A DNA stretch of 64,000 nt from Dyadobacter diqingensis (GTDB lineage: Bacteria; Bacteroidota; Bacteroidia; Cytophagales; Spirosomataceae). Position numbers and translations under genes: made by a program. The stretch covers positions 930,001 to 994,000 of the forward strand of contig NZ_JAMXKF010000001.1 of the NCBI RefSeq assembly GCF_024220585.1. Direction: 5' to 3'. Positions 8,729-18,061 of the stretch are shown here, one piece after another. The number at the start of each line of letters is the position of its first letter. The stretch's first letter is position 1. Below the pieces are notes generated by a model. The model worked only from the letters and a program-made list of their open reading frames with translations, was not told the origin of the DNA and searched no databases.

Positions 8729-9457
8729 TCAGCCCAGCATTGCATGTATCGCAAAAGGCATAAAATTATTTGCAGCATGCAGCAATACCGCATAAAGGAT
8801 TCCATATTTGAGCCGGATGTATCCAAACATAAAACCACCCGCAATTTGTGGCAACGTAAGCATGGGAGCCACAATAAAAGTCGCCGGATTAATCTCGAAA
8901 TTTGTAACATGTATCAACCCGAAAGAGAGCACTGAAAGATAAAATATCAGCTTAAAATGCGAAGACCAAAATTTTGCAAGGTGATTGTCAAACACAGGCT
9001 TGCTTTGTAAAATGCTGTAAATGGTTGCGATAACAATTAATACCAAGGCAATACGCAGCGACAACGGGTTATCCTCTCCAAATATCCCCCTACCCTTTAT
9101 CAGGATACCGGGGAAAATATAAAAACAAAAACCGGCGGTAACGGCAAAGTTCAGTTTTGAATAGCGGAGACAAACCCGGAACAACATTTCTTCAACAAAC
9201 GGCGCTATCATGCAAATGACAACAAACTGATAAATCAATTTCTGATTTTCCAGAAGATGGCCCAGGATATTTACCGGACGCTCCATTTTAATCAAATTAA
9301 AAAAGGCGAATGATAAGCCAACACCCGTAATTCCAAGAAAAATAGTTAGGAAATAAATCCGCAAAAATCCAGCAAACCGTTCACGAAGACTGTACCGGTT
9401 TTTGATCAGTTTTCCTTTTACCAGAAGATATCCCAACTCAGCAATGATCAATTTCAT
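8729..9457 (-). CDS. CPBP-family intramembrane metalloprotease
   Basis: This is a 242-residue multi-spanning membrane protein of the CAAX protease and bacteriocin-processing (Abi) family. The three family motifs are present: EEMLFR at 89-94 (glutamate pair and Arg), a His in FGLIHVTNF, and HAANN near the C-terminus. About seven membrane helices are predicted. Members cleave prenylated or other membrane substrates, or protect against bacteriocins, but most bacterial ones have no known target. It is a single gene convergent with the secreted-protein gene, so the neighbourhood says little about its role. Confidence 0.82.
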   Translation of the reverse strand: MKLIIAELGYLLVKGKLIKNRYSLRERFAGFLRIYFLTIFLGITGVGLSFAFFNLIKMERPVNILGHLLENQKLIYQFVVICMIAPFVEEMLFRVCLRYSKLNFAVTAGFCFYIFPGILIKGRGIFGEDNPLSLRIALVLIVIATIYSILQSKPVFDNHLAKFWSSHFKLIFYLSVLSFGLIHVTNFEINPATFIVAPMLTLPQIAGGFMFGYIRLKYGILYAVLLHAANNFMPFAIHAMLG

Positions 9458-9500
9458 TGTCGAACAACATTATAGCGTGTGCATTTCTGTTGTTTGACCA

Positions 9501-9518
9501 GACCAAGTGCTTTTGGTC
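9501..9518. promoter_or_regulatory. Possible operator palindrome upstream of the CPBP gene
   Basis: GACCAA (9501-9506) and TTGGTC (9513-9518) are perfect 6-bp arms around a 6-bp spacer, 44 bp upstream of the CPBP start codon on the minus strand. The shape fits a dimeric repressor site. No factor is identified and a chance palindrome of this size is possible. Confidence 0.25.
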
Positions 9519-9561
9519 ACGAAAATGACAGGAAATAATTTCTGTAATGACTGACAATAAA

Positions 9562-10989
9562 CTATTTACCGGAAAAACTCACGGTAAAAGTTGTTCCGGT
9601 ACCCACTTCCGACTGTACGTCAATACGTCCATGGTGCATATGAAGAATATTAAGTGTAGTAGCGAGTCCTAAACCCATACCGTTTTTCTTCCCGGTAAAA
9701 TAGGGTTCAAAAACTTTATCCATATTTTCCTCGCTGATTCCGGATCCGTTATCAGCGAAAATCACTTGCAGCGAATCCGATTGAAGCCGGGTTGTGATTC
9801 TGAGAATGCCCCTATCCTCTTCCATTGCCTCGATGGCATTGGTAATCAGGTTTAAAAATGCCATCTGGAGCGAAACCGAATCGAGAGGGATAACAAAATC
9901 TTCCTCAGCATAAGACTTCACAATTTGAATTCTTTTTAACTGCATCCGGTCAAGTGCGGTTGCAATAGCCTCATCCAGCACTCCGTGAATGGATGTTTCA
10001 AGCAGATTGACTTCGTTTGCACTGGACGGCTGCAATAACTGCGTGATCAGGTCATTGATACGGGTGCAGTTTCGCTTGATGATTTGTGTGTAAAATTTGA
10101 GGTCTTCATCTGCAAGCTCCATTTCGAGCTGTTCTGCCGATAAATTTACGTTGGTAAGCGGGTTGCGGACCTCATGGGCAAGCATGCGCACCAACCGGCT
10201 TGTAACAGCCAGTTTTTCTGAAAACAAACGCTCTCTTTCCGACTGTTTCCGGGCCGTGATATCATGCAAACGCCCCTGAACATAAGGATTATCCTCGTCC
10301 ATTTCCATTGAAGCGGAAAAGACGCAATATTTTTTCTCTCCATCGGTGGTCACCAGTCTCACTTCAAAGTCCTGAATAGCTCTGTCCTGAATACCATTCC
10401 ACACCAGGCCGAAAAGAGGATCATCCACCATTTCCAGGATATTTTTCCCTTTTAACTGTTTGGGTAAATAACCCGTTAAAGTGCAGGCAGATGTATTAAA
10501 ATCGGTAATGATACCTTCCAGATCACTGATAAATAGAAAGTCGTTTGACTCCTCAAAAACCCTGCGATAACGCCTCTCGCTATGTCGTAATGCTTTTAAA
10601 ACAGAAGTTCGTTCCAGTGCATAACGGATGGTGCGTTCTAGTTTTTCTGAATCCAGCTCATTTTTGATCAGATAGTCAACCGCTCCAAGCCGCAGCGCTT
10701 CTACGGCTATTTTGGTATCGCCTTTACCTGTAAGCAGGATCATCGGCTCCTCGCATTCCAGGGTACTGGCTTCCTCGATCAGGTCAATGCCGTTACGTTC
10801 GCCCAGCAGATAATCAAAAAAGTAAAGGTCAAATTTCTTATTCTGAATGGCGTGAATCGCTTCCCGATAGGTTGCGCACCAGGTAATATCAAATTTCCAG
10901 TTGATCAGATCGCCGAAATACTCCCTGGTCAGGAAATAGTCATCTTCATCATCATCAACCAAAAGCACGCTTATTACTTTGTTATTCAT
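9562..10989 (-). CDS. Hybrid sensor: receiver-PAS-histidine kinase
   Basis: This is a 475-residue cytoplasmic protein without membrane helices. The N-terminal receiver (about 1-125) has D12-D13-D14 and phospho-acceptor D59 in FFDYLLG. A PAS domain follows (about 140-255). Then come HisKA with LAHEVRNPLTNV and HATPase_c with GMGLGLATT. A receiver in front of a kinase is typical of intermediates that take phosphate or an allosteric input from another kinase. The EVRNPL phosphorylation box is the NtrB/AtoS type that often works with NtrC-type activators, and such an activator is encoded two genes upstream (12553-14001). The pairing is inference. Confidence 0.88.
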   Translation of the reverse strand: MNNKVISVLLVDDDEDDYFLTREYFGDLINWKFDITWCATYREAIHAIQNKKFDLYFFDYLLGERNGIDLIEEASTLECEEPMILLTGKGDTKIAVEALRLGAVDYLIKNELDSEKLERTIRYALERTSVLKALRHSERRYRRVFEESNDFLFISDLEGIITDFNTSACTLTGYLPKQLKGKNILEMVDDPLFGLVWNGIQDRAIQDFEVRLVTTDGEKKYCVFSASMEMDEDNPYVQGRLHDITARKQSERERLFSEKLAVTSRLVRMLAHEVRNPLTNVNLSAEQLEMELADEDLKFYTQIIKRNCTRINDLITQLLQPSSANEVNLLETSIHGVLDEAIATALDRMQLKRIQIVKSYAEEDFVIPLDSVSLQMAFLNLITNAIEAMEEDRGILRITTRLQSDSLQVIFADNGSGISEENMDKVFEPYFTGKKNGMGLGLATTLNILHMHHGRIDVQSEVGTGTTFTVSFSGK

Positions 10990-11054
10990 TATTATTCAGA
11001 ATTGAAAATCCAAAACTCAGTTGAAAACGAGACTGGTAAAAAGATGATTATATA

Positions 11055-12563
11055 TTAATTCTGGCTAACAGGAAGGATCATTTCGAAAGTAGCTCCTTCA
11101 TCGGGTACGCCGAACGCTTCGATAATTCCCTGATGACCCTCTACCACTTTCTTACAAACGGAAAGCCCTATTCCTGCACCTTCGTATTCTGACCGGCCTC
11201 TGAGACGCTGGAAAATTGTGAAAATTTTGGCTGCATTTTCATTTGAAAATCCGATACCATTGTCTTTCACCGTAATTCTGATATAGCGCTTGTCGCCAAT
11301 TAATTTCCTTCTCTGGACTTCAACAGCGGACACATCGGACAGTTTGAGAGAAATAACAGGGACTGTACCGGGACGCGTAAATTTCAACGAATTGGATATC
11401 AGGTTAATAAACAGCTGAGACATCTGTGTCGGATTTGCCTCGATAACCGGCAACTCGTCTACATCAACCACCGCTTTATTCTGCTGAATGGTAACTTCCA
11501 GATCGCTGAGTGTACTTTTCAGAACATCGTTGAGGTCCGTCGGTTCAAATACTTTGGATGAACTGGCAACCCTTGAAAATTCAAGCAGGTTATTGATCAT
11601 TTTCTGCATCCGGCGCGTGGCACTCAGAATTCGGTTCAGATATTGCCCTTGTTCATCATTTAAAATATCCTTCGTTTTGGTTTCCAGACGTTCGCCGAAA
11701 GAAACAATTTTCCGTAATGGTTCCTGCAAATCATGCGATGCTATATACGCGAATTGTTCGAGCTCGGCATTGGAGGTATTAAGGTCACTCACTTTCTGTT
11801 CAAGCTCACGCTGGATTTCCCGCAGTGTTGACACGTTAAAGGCTGTCCCGATGGATATAACATGACCGGTTATTTCATCAATGGTGTTATGACCTCGTAC
11901 ATACAGATATTTTTCACGTCCTCCCTCAGCAATAATCCTGAATTCCAGAATGTAAGTATCCGTATACGACAACACATTTTTCAATTTCCCGGTGATCATT
12001 TCAAGGTCATCGGGATGAATATTTTTCTTAAATGTACTGCTGTCAAGTTTCGTTAAAGGCAGATCCTCCGGTTTATACCCCATCAAGCGGTACATTCCAT
12101 CGGTCCATTCATAATCGGAATTATTAATATCCCAGATCCAGCTGCCAAACTCCATCGTTTCTTCCGCCTCCGTGGATAACTTCTGAAGGTGTGATAATCT
12201 GAATTCCGCCTGTTTTTCTGAGGTAATATCCGTAATGGTATAGAGACAATTGTTTTTATCGATGTCAGACTTTATAATTCTGCACCACAAACCGGTCTTA
12301 TCAGACTGGTATTCTATGGTTCCAAGAGATTCTAACGTCTCGCAATTAAACTGTTCTCCATACACTGATAACCAAGAAAGTCCCGAAGGATCAGCTATTC
12401 CGGTAATTTTTTGCGCGGCGGCATTGGCATAAACGCAGGTCTTTCCACCAGCATCCGCACTGATGTCACCTGAACTGCAAATGATGAATCCGCTTGCCGA
12501 TGCATTTAATACCTCTTCAAATGAAAAAAGACATAACTGATTTTCCAATCTCTTAAATATCAA
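11055..12563 (-). CDS. PAS-domain sensor histidine kinase, soluble
   Basis: This is a 502-residue cytoplasmic kinase. One PAS-like domain (about 15-115) is followed by a PAS/PAC unit (about 140-255, containing WIWDINNSDYEWTDGMYRLMGY) and a short coiled coil. The HisKA has ASHDLQEPLRKIVSF and the HATPase_c has GAGIGLSVC. The ASHDLQEPLR box is the type seen in bacteriophytochrome-like and many Bacteroidetes kinases. The predicted start is a TTG at 12563, inside the last codons of the NtrC-type gene, giving an 11-bp overlap and suggesting translational coupling. The exact start is uncertain because no ATG lies close by. Confidence 0.85.
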   Translation of the reverse strand: MIFKRLENQLCLFSFEEVLNASASGFIICSSGDISADAGGKTCVYANAAAQKITGIADPSGLSWLSVYGEQFNCETLESLGTIEYQSDKTGLWCRIIKSDIDKNNCLYTITDITSEKQAEFRLSHLQKLSTEAEETMEFGSWIWDINNSDYEWTDGMYRLMGYKPEDLPLTKLDSSTFKKNIHPDDLEMITGKLKNVLSYTDTYILEFRIIAEGGREKYLYVRGHNTIDEITGHVISIGTAFNVSTLREIQRELEQKVSDLNTSNAELEQFAYIASHDLQEPLRKIVSFGERLETKTKDILNDEQGQYLNRILSATRRMQKMINNLLEFSRVASSSKVFEPTDLNDVLKSTLSDLEVTIQQNKAVVDVDELPVIEANPTQMSQLFINLISNSLKFTRPGTVPVISLKLSDVSAVEVQRRKLIGDKRYIRITVKDNGIGFSNENAAKIFTIFQRLRGRSEYEGAGIGLSVCKKVVEGHQGIIEAFGVPDEGATFEMILPVSQN

Positions 12564-14001
12564 ATTGTTTCATTTTGTTGTATAAAGTTTTGCGATCGAT
12601 ATTCAATAAACGCGCTGCTTTGCTTTTATTAAAATTGACATCCCGCAAAACCTGCATAATCATATCATATTCGGCTTCATTGGCAACGGTCTTCAAACTG
12701 GGTTTGGAATCCTCACTGTCCATGGGTTCCTGCACAGCCACGGTTGCCGCAACAGGAATGGAAACTTCATCATCCAGATCTTTCAATTTGCTGTAATTAA
12801 CGATCTCAAACGGAAGCGATTTCTCTTCAATCAGATCACCATCAGACAACAACGTGGCACGCTTGATAACGTTTTTGAGTTCGCGCAAATTTCCCGGCCA
12901 TGAATAATTGACAAAATCCTTCATCACTTCGTCCGAAAACCCTTTCACATCCTTGTTCAGCTCTCCGTTGGTAGTTTCCAGGAAAGTATTCGCAAAAAGC
13001 AAAAGATCATCCTTTCTGTTTCGTAGCGCAGGAACCTCGATGGTAAACTCATTGAAACGGTAATAAAGATCTTCGCGGAACTTGCCATTTCTGGCCGAAT
13101 CCAATAACCTTTCGTTACTCGCTACAATAATCCGGACGTCAAGCTCTATTTCTTTTGATCCACCAATCCTACGCATTTTACGTTCCTGCACCACACGCAG
13201 CAAAGCAACCTGTATTTCATATGATAGATTTGAGACCTCATCCAGGAACAAAGTACCGCCATTAGCCATTTCAAAATGACCAATTTTGGTTTGCAGCGCA
13301 CCTGTAAACGAACCTTTTTCATGGCCAAAAAGCTCACTTCCCGCAAGTTCTTTCGAAATGGCGCCACAGTCCATGGCTACAAACGGCATGTCTTTTCTCC
13401 GCGACCGGTTATGAATTTCATGTGCGATCGCTTCTTTTCCGGAACCGCTTTCGCCATAAATAATTACGCTGAAATTAGTAGGTGCAACCAGGTCCACCTG
13501 ACGGAAAAGATTATCCGCCACTTCACTTTGACCCATCACATAACCCGCCTTCATCTTATGCGACACTTTTCGGCCTGGCTTAGCAGTGGTAGTTTCAGCG
13601 ACGCCCGAAACAAATTCAGTTTCGCCGGATTTATCAGATTCCGCGTCAGCCAAAGCTTTTTTGACCGTAACTAATATTTCATCCGGGAAAAGAGGTTTTG
13701 TAATGTAGTCATAGGCTCCAAGTTTCATCACATTCACTGCGACCTTAATATCGGAATAACCTGTAATGATCAAAACCGGCACGTGCGGACGTTTGGCTTT
13801 AATAGCATTCAGCAACTCAGTACCCGTGATATCACCCAGGCGAAAATCCGTCATCACCAGGTCTGGCTCGAAAGACTCTATCAATGCCAACCCTTCTTTT
13901 CCGGTCTGGGCCGTTTCTACTATGAATTCATTCTTCGACAAAAATCTTTTCAACAGGAAGCAAATATCCGCTTCATCATCAACCACTACTATTTTTTTCA
14001 T
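12553..14001 (-). CDS. NtrC-family sigma-54-dependent response regulator
   Basis: This is a 482-residue enhancer-binding activator. Its receiver (1-120) has D52 in MTDFRLGD. The AAA+ domain (about 155-390) has Walker A GESGSGKE at 183-190 and the sigma-54 contact loop as GSFTGA at 230-235. A Fis-type helix-turn-helix ends the protein (about 442-480, KAARLLNIDRKTLYNKM). GSFTGA is a tolerated variant of GAFTGA. It would bind upstream enhancer sites and use ATP to open sigma-54 promoters. Its neighbour 22 bp upstream is rpoN itself, and a kinase gene overlaps its 3' end, so sensor, activator and sigma factor look like one transcription unit. Confidence 0.94.
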   Translation of the reverse strand: MKKIVVVDDEADICFLLKRFLSKNEFIVETAQTGKEGLALIESFEPDLVMTDFRLGDITGTELLNAIKAKRPHVPVLIITGYSDIKVAVNVMKLGAYDYITKPLFPDEILVTVKKALADAESDKSGETEFVSGVAETTTAKPGRKVSHKMKAGYVMGQSEVADNLFRQVDLVAPTNFSVIIYGESGSGKEAIAHEIHNRSRRKDMPFVAMDCGAISKELAGSELFGHEKGSFTGALQTKIGHFEMANGGTLFLDEVSNLSYEIQVALLRVVQERKMRRIGGSKEIELDVRIIVASNERLLDSARNGKFREDLYYRFNEFTIEVPALRNRKDDLLLFANTFLETTNGELNKDVKGFSDEVMKDFVNYSWPGNLRELKNVIKRATLLSDGDLIEEKSLPFEIVNYSKLKDLDDEVSIPVAATVAVQEPMDSEDSKPSLKTVANEAEYDMIMQVLRDVNFNKSKAARLLNIDRKTLYNKMKQFDI

Positions 14002-14023
14002 GAGGAATAAAGTGCTTTCTTAA

Positions 14024-15475
14024 TTAAATGGTAACCCGTAATCGTGCGGTCGGGATATTTAACTGCTCCCTGTATTTTGCAACAGTCCGGCGCGCCACAG
14101 AATACCCTTTTTCCGACAACAGATCTGTAATCTGCTGGTCATTGAAAGGATGCCGCTTATCTTCCGCTGCTGTTATTTCTCTTATGGCTTCCTGAATCTC
14201 ACGGTTAGAAACTTCCGTGCCATCCTCATTCGTTACGCCTTCGGTAAACAGATCCTTTAATAAAACAATACCAAAAGGCGTCTGTACATATTTGTTGGTG
14301 GTCACACGTGACACCGTTGAGATGTCCATATCGATAATTTCCGCCACATCTTTTAGAATCATCGGGCGCAATTTCTTGATATCACCCGTTTGGAAATAAT
14401 CATATTGAAGCTTCACAATGGCCCTCAACGTGCTCAGCATCGTATTTTCACGCTGTTTGATCGCATCGATAAACCATTTGGCAGAATTCATTTTATTCTT
14501 TAAAAACTGATTCGTTGCCTTATCAATTTTCTGCTCGGCCATTTGTGTAAACAGCTTATTCAGCCTCAAAGCAGGGCTGTTACCCCATGTCAGCTGAACC
14601 TCAATTTCGCTGTCGTCAATGTAACGCAGCATAAAATCAGGCTTAATGCTTTCATTAACCAGGCTATCGTTTCTGAGTCCGGAAGCTGGTTTCGGATTAA
14701 GGGTGGTGATCAAATGAATGGCCTTTTTCAGACATTCCTCATCGATACCCAACACCCGCATAATCTTGTCATAATTACGCGAACCTAACTCATCAAACGT
14801 ATCGGATACTATCTTGTAAGCCCATCCCCAACATTCATCCTGATTTTCAATTCGTTGCAATTGTATAAGCAAACATTCTCTCAAATCTTTCGCCGCAATT
14901 CCCGGTGGGTCAAGCTGCTGAATGACACGAAGCATCAATTCCACTTCTTCCGTATCGATGAACATGGAGTTGGCAAAAGAGATATCATCGGCTATGACTT
15001 CACTTTCCCTTCTTAAAAATCCGTCTTCGTCCAGAGAATCGAGAATAAAATCAGCGACAAGCTGCTGCCTTTCATCAAGTCTTAAAAAGTGAACCTGCTG
15101 CTTTAGGTCGTCACGAAAAGACATCGTCTCCACCATCGGACGCGTATACAATTCATTGTCAGCAGATTGATTATTCGCATATGTTTTATAATCAGGAATA
15201 TCGTCGTCTCTGAACTCGTCCCAGTCATAATAATCCTGAACCGACGGCGTATCATCTTCTCCTGTACCCACTGTATCGTCTGCATCCTGAAATTCCTCCG
15301 GCTGGTCCTCGGATGCAGTCTCCTCCTTACCCTCTTCTAACACAGGGTTTTCCTCCAACTCTTCTTTAATTCTTTGTTCAAGCTCCATCGTCGTCAAATG
15401 CAGCAAATTGAGCATCTGAATCTGAAGGGGAGAATATTTAAGGGTTTGTCGTTGCGTCTGCGTTTGTCTTTGCAT
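14024..15475 (-). CDS. rpoN: RNA polymerase sigma-54 factor
   Basis: This is a 483-residue RpoN of usual length. Region I is Gln/Leu-rich (about 1-48, TLKYSPLQIQML). A strongly acidic region II follows (about 49-110), then the core-binding domain and a helix-turn-helix. The diagnostic RpoN box ARRTVAKYRE is at 461-470. RpoN directs polymerase to -24/-12 promoters and needs an AAA+ activator, which is encoded directly downstream. Bacteroidetes usually keep a single rpoN, so its targets lie genome-wide. A 20-bp palindrome about 65 bp upstream may control it. Confidence 0.97.
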   Translation of the reverse strand: MQRQTQTQRQTLKYSPLQIQMLNLLHLTTMELEQRIKEELEENPVLEEGKEETASEDQPEEFQDADDTVGTGEDDTPSVQDYYDWDEFRDDDIPDYKTYANNQSADNELYTRPMVETMSFRDDLKQQVHFLRLDERQQLVADFILDSLDEDGFLRRESEVIADDISFANSMFIDTEEVELMLRVIQQLDPPGIAAKDLRECLLIQLQRIENQDECWGWAYKIVSDTFDELGSRNYDKIMRVLGIDEECLKKAIHLITTLNPKPASGLRNDSLVNESIKPDFMLRYIDDSEIEVQLTWGNSPALRLNKLFTQMAEQKIDKATNQFLKNKMNSAKWFIDAIKQRENTMLSTLRAIVKLQYDYFQTGDIKKLRPMILKDVAEIIDMDISTVSRVTTNKYVQTPFGIVLLKDLFTEGVTNEDGTEVSNREIQEAIREITAAEDKRHPFNDQQITDLLSEKGYSVARRTVAKYREQLNIPTARLRVTI

Positions 15476-15539
15476 ATAGCAATTAATTGTAATATTAAAA
15501 GTTCTCTTTAATGATATCGTTTGAAACTGAAACCTGTAT

Positions 15540-15559
15540 ATTTCGGATAATACCGAAAT
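15540..15559. promoter_or_regulatory. Palindrome between rpoN and the CHASE3 kinase gene
   Basis: ATTTCGG (15540-15546) and CCGAAAT (15553-15559) are perfect 7-bp arms around ATAATA. It sits in a 256-bp divergent intergenic region, 65 bp from the rpoN start. Its shape fits a dimeric regulator site that could control either or both directions. No regulator can be named. Confidence 0.35.
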
Positions 15560-15731
15560 GTAACATCAAAAGGGCCCCTCTCGTTGACTTATTACGTACA
15601 TCATTTAAATTTACTATACTTTATCCTAACTTACTTACCCCTGCTCCCTCAAAATGTAAATATTGCGTACATATTTCCACATACTGAGTATATTAATTCG
15701 GAATGTAGATTTTTCACACAACAACTCATTT

Positions 15732-17174
15732 ATGAAACTATCTACCTTTAATTTGTTAAACAGGACACTCAGCGAACAACAATTATCTCTGATAACAAGG
15801 TTTCTTTTAGGTACATCATTAATTCTAATCATTGCACTCTCATATAGTTACAACGAAATAAATCAGGAACTGATTAATTATTCTGAAAAGGTCAATCAGA
15901 CTCAGCGTGTGATCAGCAGCCTTAACGAAGTATCCTCAGCGCTTTATGAAAGTACCTATCATGCGAATACCTATTTATTTCTAAAAGATACCGCATATAT
16001 AAACAAAACTCTTGCCGCAGCTAAAACGATTCCCGCTCTCACGCAAAAAATCGATTCACTCGTGGTAGGAAACGAATCACAGCAAAAAAGACTCGAAGCA
16101 CTGAAAGTACACGTAGGTGAATTTTCAACATACACCGAACGCCTTGCCAAATCGGCAACTCTGGTGAACCCGGCTATCGTATATGCACTTTACAAAAAGA
16201 AAAATCTGGAAGTTGATTCGATCACCAAATTGATTTCTGAAATGAACAACGTGGAAGGGCAGCTTATGCACATGCGTGTGAGAAGCCGTGATAATTACAG
16301 ACTTCAGGTTTTCAGATATAACTGGATCATCATGCTCGTTGCGATTGTTTTTCTGTCGTCTGCGTTTGTACTTCTGGATCGTGAGCTGAAGAGAAATCAG
16401 TTTTACCGGATTGATCTTGAAAATAAGATTGAAAACCTGAATCGCTCCAACAGCGAGCTGGAACAATTCGCCTATGTTGCTTCACACGATTTACAGGAGC
16501 CGTTGCGCAAGATAAGGTCGTTTTCCGACCGGCTGGTATCGAAGTATCAGGAGGAGATTTCAGACGAAATTTTTCAGATGCTGAATAAAATTGACGGCTC
16601 TGCACAGCGTATGCAGCTTTTGATCAACGACCTGCTGTCTTTTTCAAGAATTGTTAAAACCGGCTCCGACGCGCGGCTTATCAATCTCAACACGTCTCTT
16701 GCTGACGCAAAATCGAATTTATCGGAAATGATCATGGAAAACAAAGCCGTTATTCACAGCGAGCTTTTACCCTCGGTCGAAGGTTATGGTTCACAGATGG
16801 TACAGCTATTTCAAAACCTGCTTTCCAACTCAATCAAATACCATAAGGAAGATCAGCGACCGATAATCCGCATTACGCACAGACTTGTAAACGGCGAAAT
16901 TATTCCCGGTGTTAAACCGTCACATCAGGAGATACAGTTCCACCAGATCAAGATCAGTGATAACGGAATTGGTTTTAAAAAGGAGTTTTCCGAAAAGATC
17001 TTCATTATTTTCAAACGACTTCACGGAAGAAATGAGTTTGCCGGTACGGGTATCGGCCTCGCAATTTGTAAAAGAGTCGTTTCAAATCACAATGGTTATA
17101 TTTTCGCGGAAAGCACCGAAGGAGAAGGCGCTAATTTTTACATATATTTGCCCTCAGAATCCTTGTTAAGCTGA
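15732..17174 (+). CDS. CHASE3-type membrane histidine kinase
   Basis: This is a 480-residue kinase counted from ATG at 15732. A longer reading from TTG at 15663 adds 23 poorly conserved-looking residues, so I prefer the ATG. A first membrane helix (about 20-38) and a second (about 197-217) enclose a helical periplasmic segment of about 150 residues resembling CHASE3, a fold for small extracellular signals. HisKA with ASHDLQEPLRKIRSF and HATPase_c with GTGIGLAIC follow. The HisKA matches that of the soluble kinase at 11055. A single-domain receiver gene starts 66 bp after it and is the likely phosphate acceptor. Confidence 0.88.
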   Translation: MKLSTFNLLNRTLSEQQLSLITRFLLGTSLILIIALSYSYNEINQELINYSEKVNQTQRVISSLNEVSSALYESTYHANTYLFLKDTAYINKTLAAAKTIPALTQKIDSLVVGNESQQKRLEALKVHVGEFSTYTERLAKSATLVNPAIVYALYKKKNLEVDSITKLISEMNNVEGQLMHMRVRSRDNYRLQVFRYNWIIMLVAIVFLSSAFVLLDRELKRNQFYRIDLENKIENLNRSNSELEQFAYVASHDLQEPLRKIRSFSDRLVSKYQEEISDEIFQMLNKIDGSAQRMQLLINDLLSFSRIVKTGSDARLINLNTSLADAKSNLSEMIMENKAVIHSELLPSVEGYGSQMVQLFQNLLSNSIKYHKEDQRPIIRITHRLVNGEIIPGVKPSHQEIQFHQIKISDNGIGFKKEFSEKIFIIFKRLHGRNEFAGTGIGLAICKRVVSNHNGYIFAESTEGEGANFYIYLPSESLLS

Positions 17175-17240
17175 AAGATCATTAGAACTTCCGGTACCAT
17201 AAAATATAAATAACAGGGCGCGCATGACGACCCGGACTAT

Positions 17241-17636
17241 ATGAGTGACAAACCCATTTTAATGGCGGATGATGATGCCGATGACCGTTTTCTGGTCCAG
17301 GCTGCTTTTGAAGACAACAACCTTTCTCACTCAATTGTGTTTTTTGAAGATGGAGAACAATTGCTGAACTATCTGATTCCGGAAGAGGACAATTCAGCAC
17401 CAAATCTCATCCTGCTTGACCTCAACATGCCTAAACGGGATGGAAGAGAAGTTTTGAAGATTATCAGAACCAATGATAAATGGAATGATATTCCCATTAT
17501 TATTTTTAGTACATCCAATGCCCCGGACGACATTGTAACTGCTTACCAGCTGGGCGCGAACTGTTACATCATAAAACCTTCCAGTTATGAAGAGTTGAAA
17601 GATGTCATGTTAAGCGTTCATAAATTCTGGCTTTGA
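17241..17636 (+). CDS. Single-domain response regulator, Rcp1-like
   Basis: This is a 131-residue stand-alone receiver with acidic pocket D10-D11-D12, phospho-acceptor D60 in LLDLNMP, Ser/Thr in IFSTSNA and Lys in YIIKPSSYEEL. The DLNMPKRDGREVL signature is that of the Rcp1/CheY-like group that partners phytochrome-type kinases carrying ASHDLQEPLR. The upstream CHASE3 kinase has exactly that box. With no output domain it must act by protein contact or pass phosphate onward in a relay, for example to the hybrid kinase nearby. That relay is inference. Confidence 0.9.
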   Translation: MSDKPILMADDDADDRFLVQAAFEDNNLSHSIVFFEDGEQLLNYLIPEEDNSAPNLILLDLNMPKRDGREVLKIIRTNDKWNDIPIIIFSTSNAPDDIVTAYQLGANCYIIKPSSYEELKDVMLSVHKFWL

Positions 17637-17669
17637 TCTTCTCGGCCACAAGCTGCTCACTGTACTTTT

Positions 17670-17987
17670 TTACAGGGTTGCAATGTGTGCACTTTCATCA
17701 TCGGCGTCATCCGTTGCCGCTTTAACCCATCTCAGCCCTTTCAGCAGTACTTCCCGGCCTTCTTCCACGCCATGTTTTAAAATCACTTTTTCAATGATGA
17801 TGGGCGCGAGAAAGTTGAACGGTACGGGCAGTCTTTTAAGTACTGTTTTTGCTAAAACAGCACCTACGCCAAGTTCAATCCCCTTGCCAGCCACGCCACC
17901 GGGAGCTGAAGCCATCAACAGATCTTTGACATAGTCTGTGGCTGTGTGTAATGTGTGTCCTATCGATTCTTTATCCTGACTTTTCAT
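17670..17987 (-). CDS. Small protein of unknown function, possibly membrane-associated
   Basis: This is a 105-residue protein read from ATG at 17987. The open frame extends upstream, but the extra 25 residues overlap the hairpin region and look non-coding. A Gly/Ala-rich central stretch (MASAPGGVAGKGIELGVGAVLAKTVL) and a hydrophobic segment (about 60-75, PVPFNFLAPIIIEKVIL) suggest membrane association. The tail is acidic (TDDADDES). I do not recognise the family. It follows the YtxH-like gene on the same strand with a 74-bp spacer, so the two may act together in envelope or osmotic stress. Confidence 0.65.
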   Translation of the reverse strand: MKSQDKESIGHTLHTATDYVKDLLMASAPGGVAGKGIELGVGAVLAKTVLKRLPVPFNFLAPIIIEKVILKHGVEEGREVLLKGLRWVKAATDDADDESAHIATL

Positions 17988-18022
17988 AATCCAGAAGAAT
18001 AACTCATTTGAAATTTTAAGAT

Positions 18023-18057
18023 CCAGGTAACAAATCAGCGATCTGTTACCTGGTTTT
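18023..18057. other. Strong hairpin between the two small genes
   Basis: CCAGGTAACA (18023-18032) and TGTTACCTGG (18044-18053) form a perfect 10-bp stem with an 11-nt loop. TTTT follows on the plus strand only, so it reads as a terminator in the direction opposite to the flanking minus-strand genes. In the minus-strand mRNA it would be an intercistronic stem that could cause processing or partial termination. Confidence 0.5.
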
Positions 18058-18061
18058 CTCA

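Noticed and set aside
15663..15731. A TTG start that lengthens the CHASE3 kinase by 23 residues.
   Set aside because: The leader is not like a signal or sensor segment and ATG at 15732 puts the membrane helix at the expected distance from the N-terminus.
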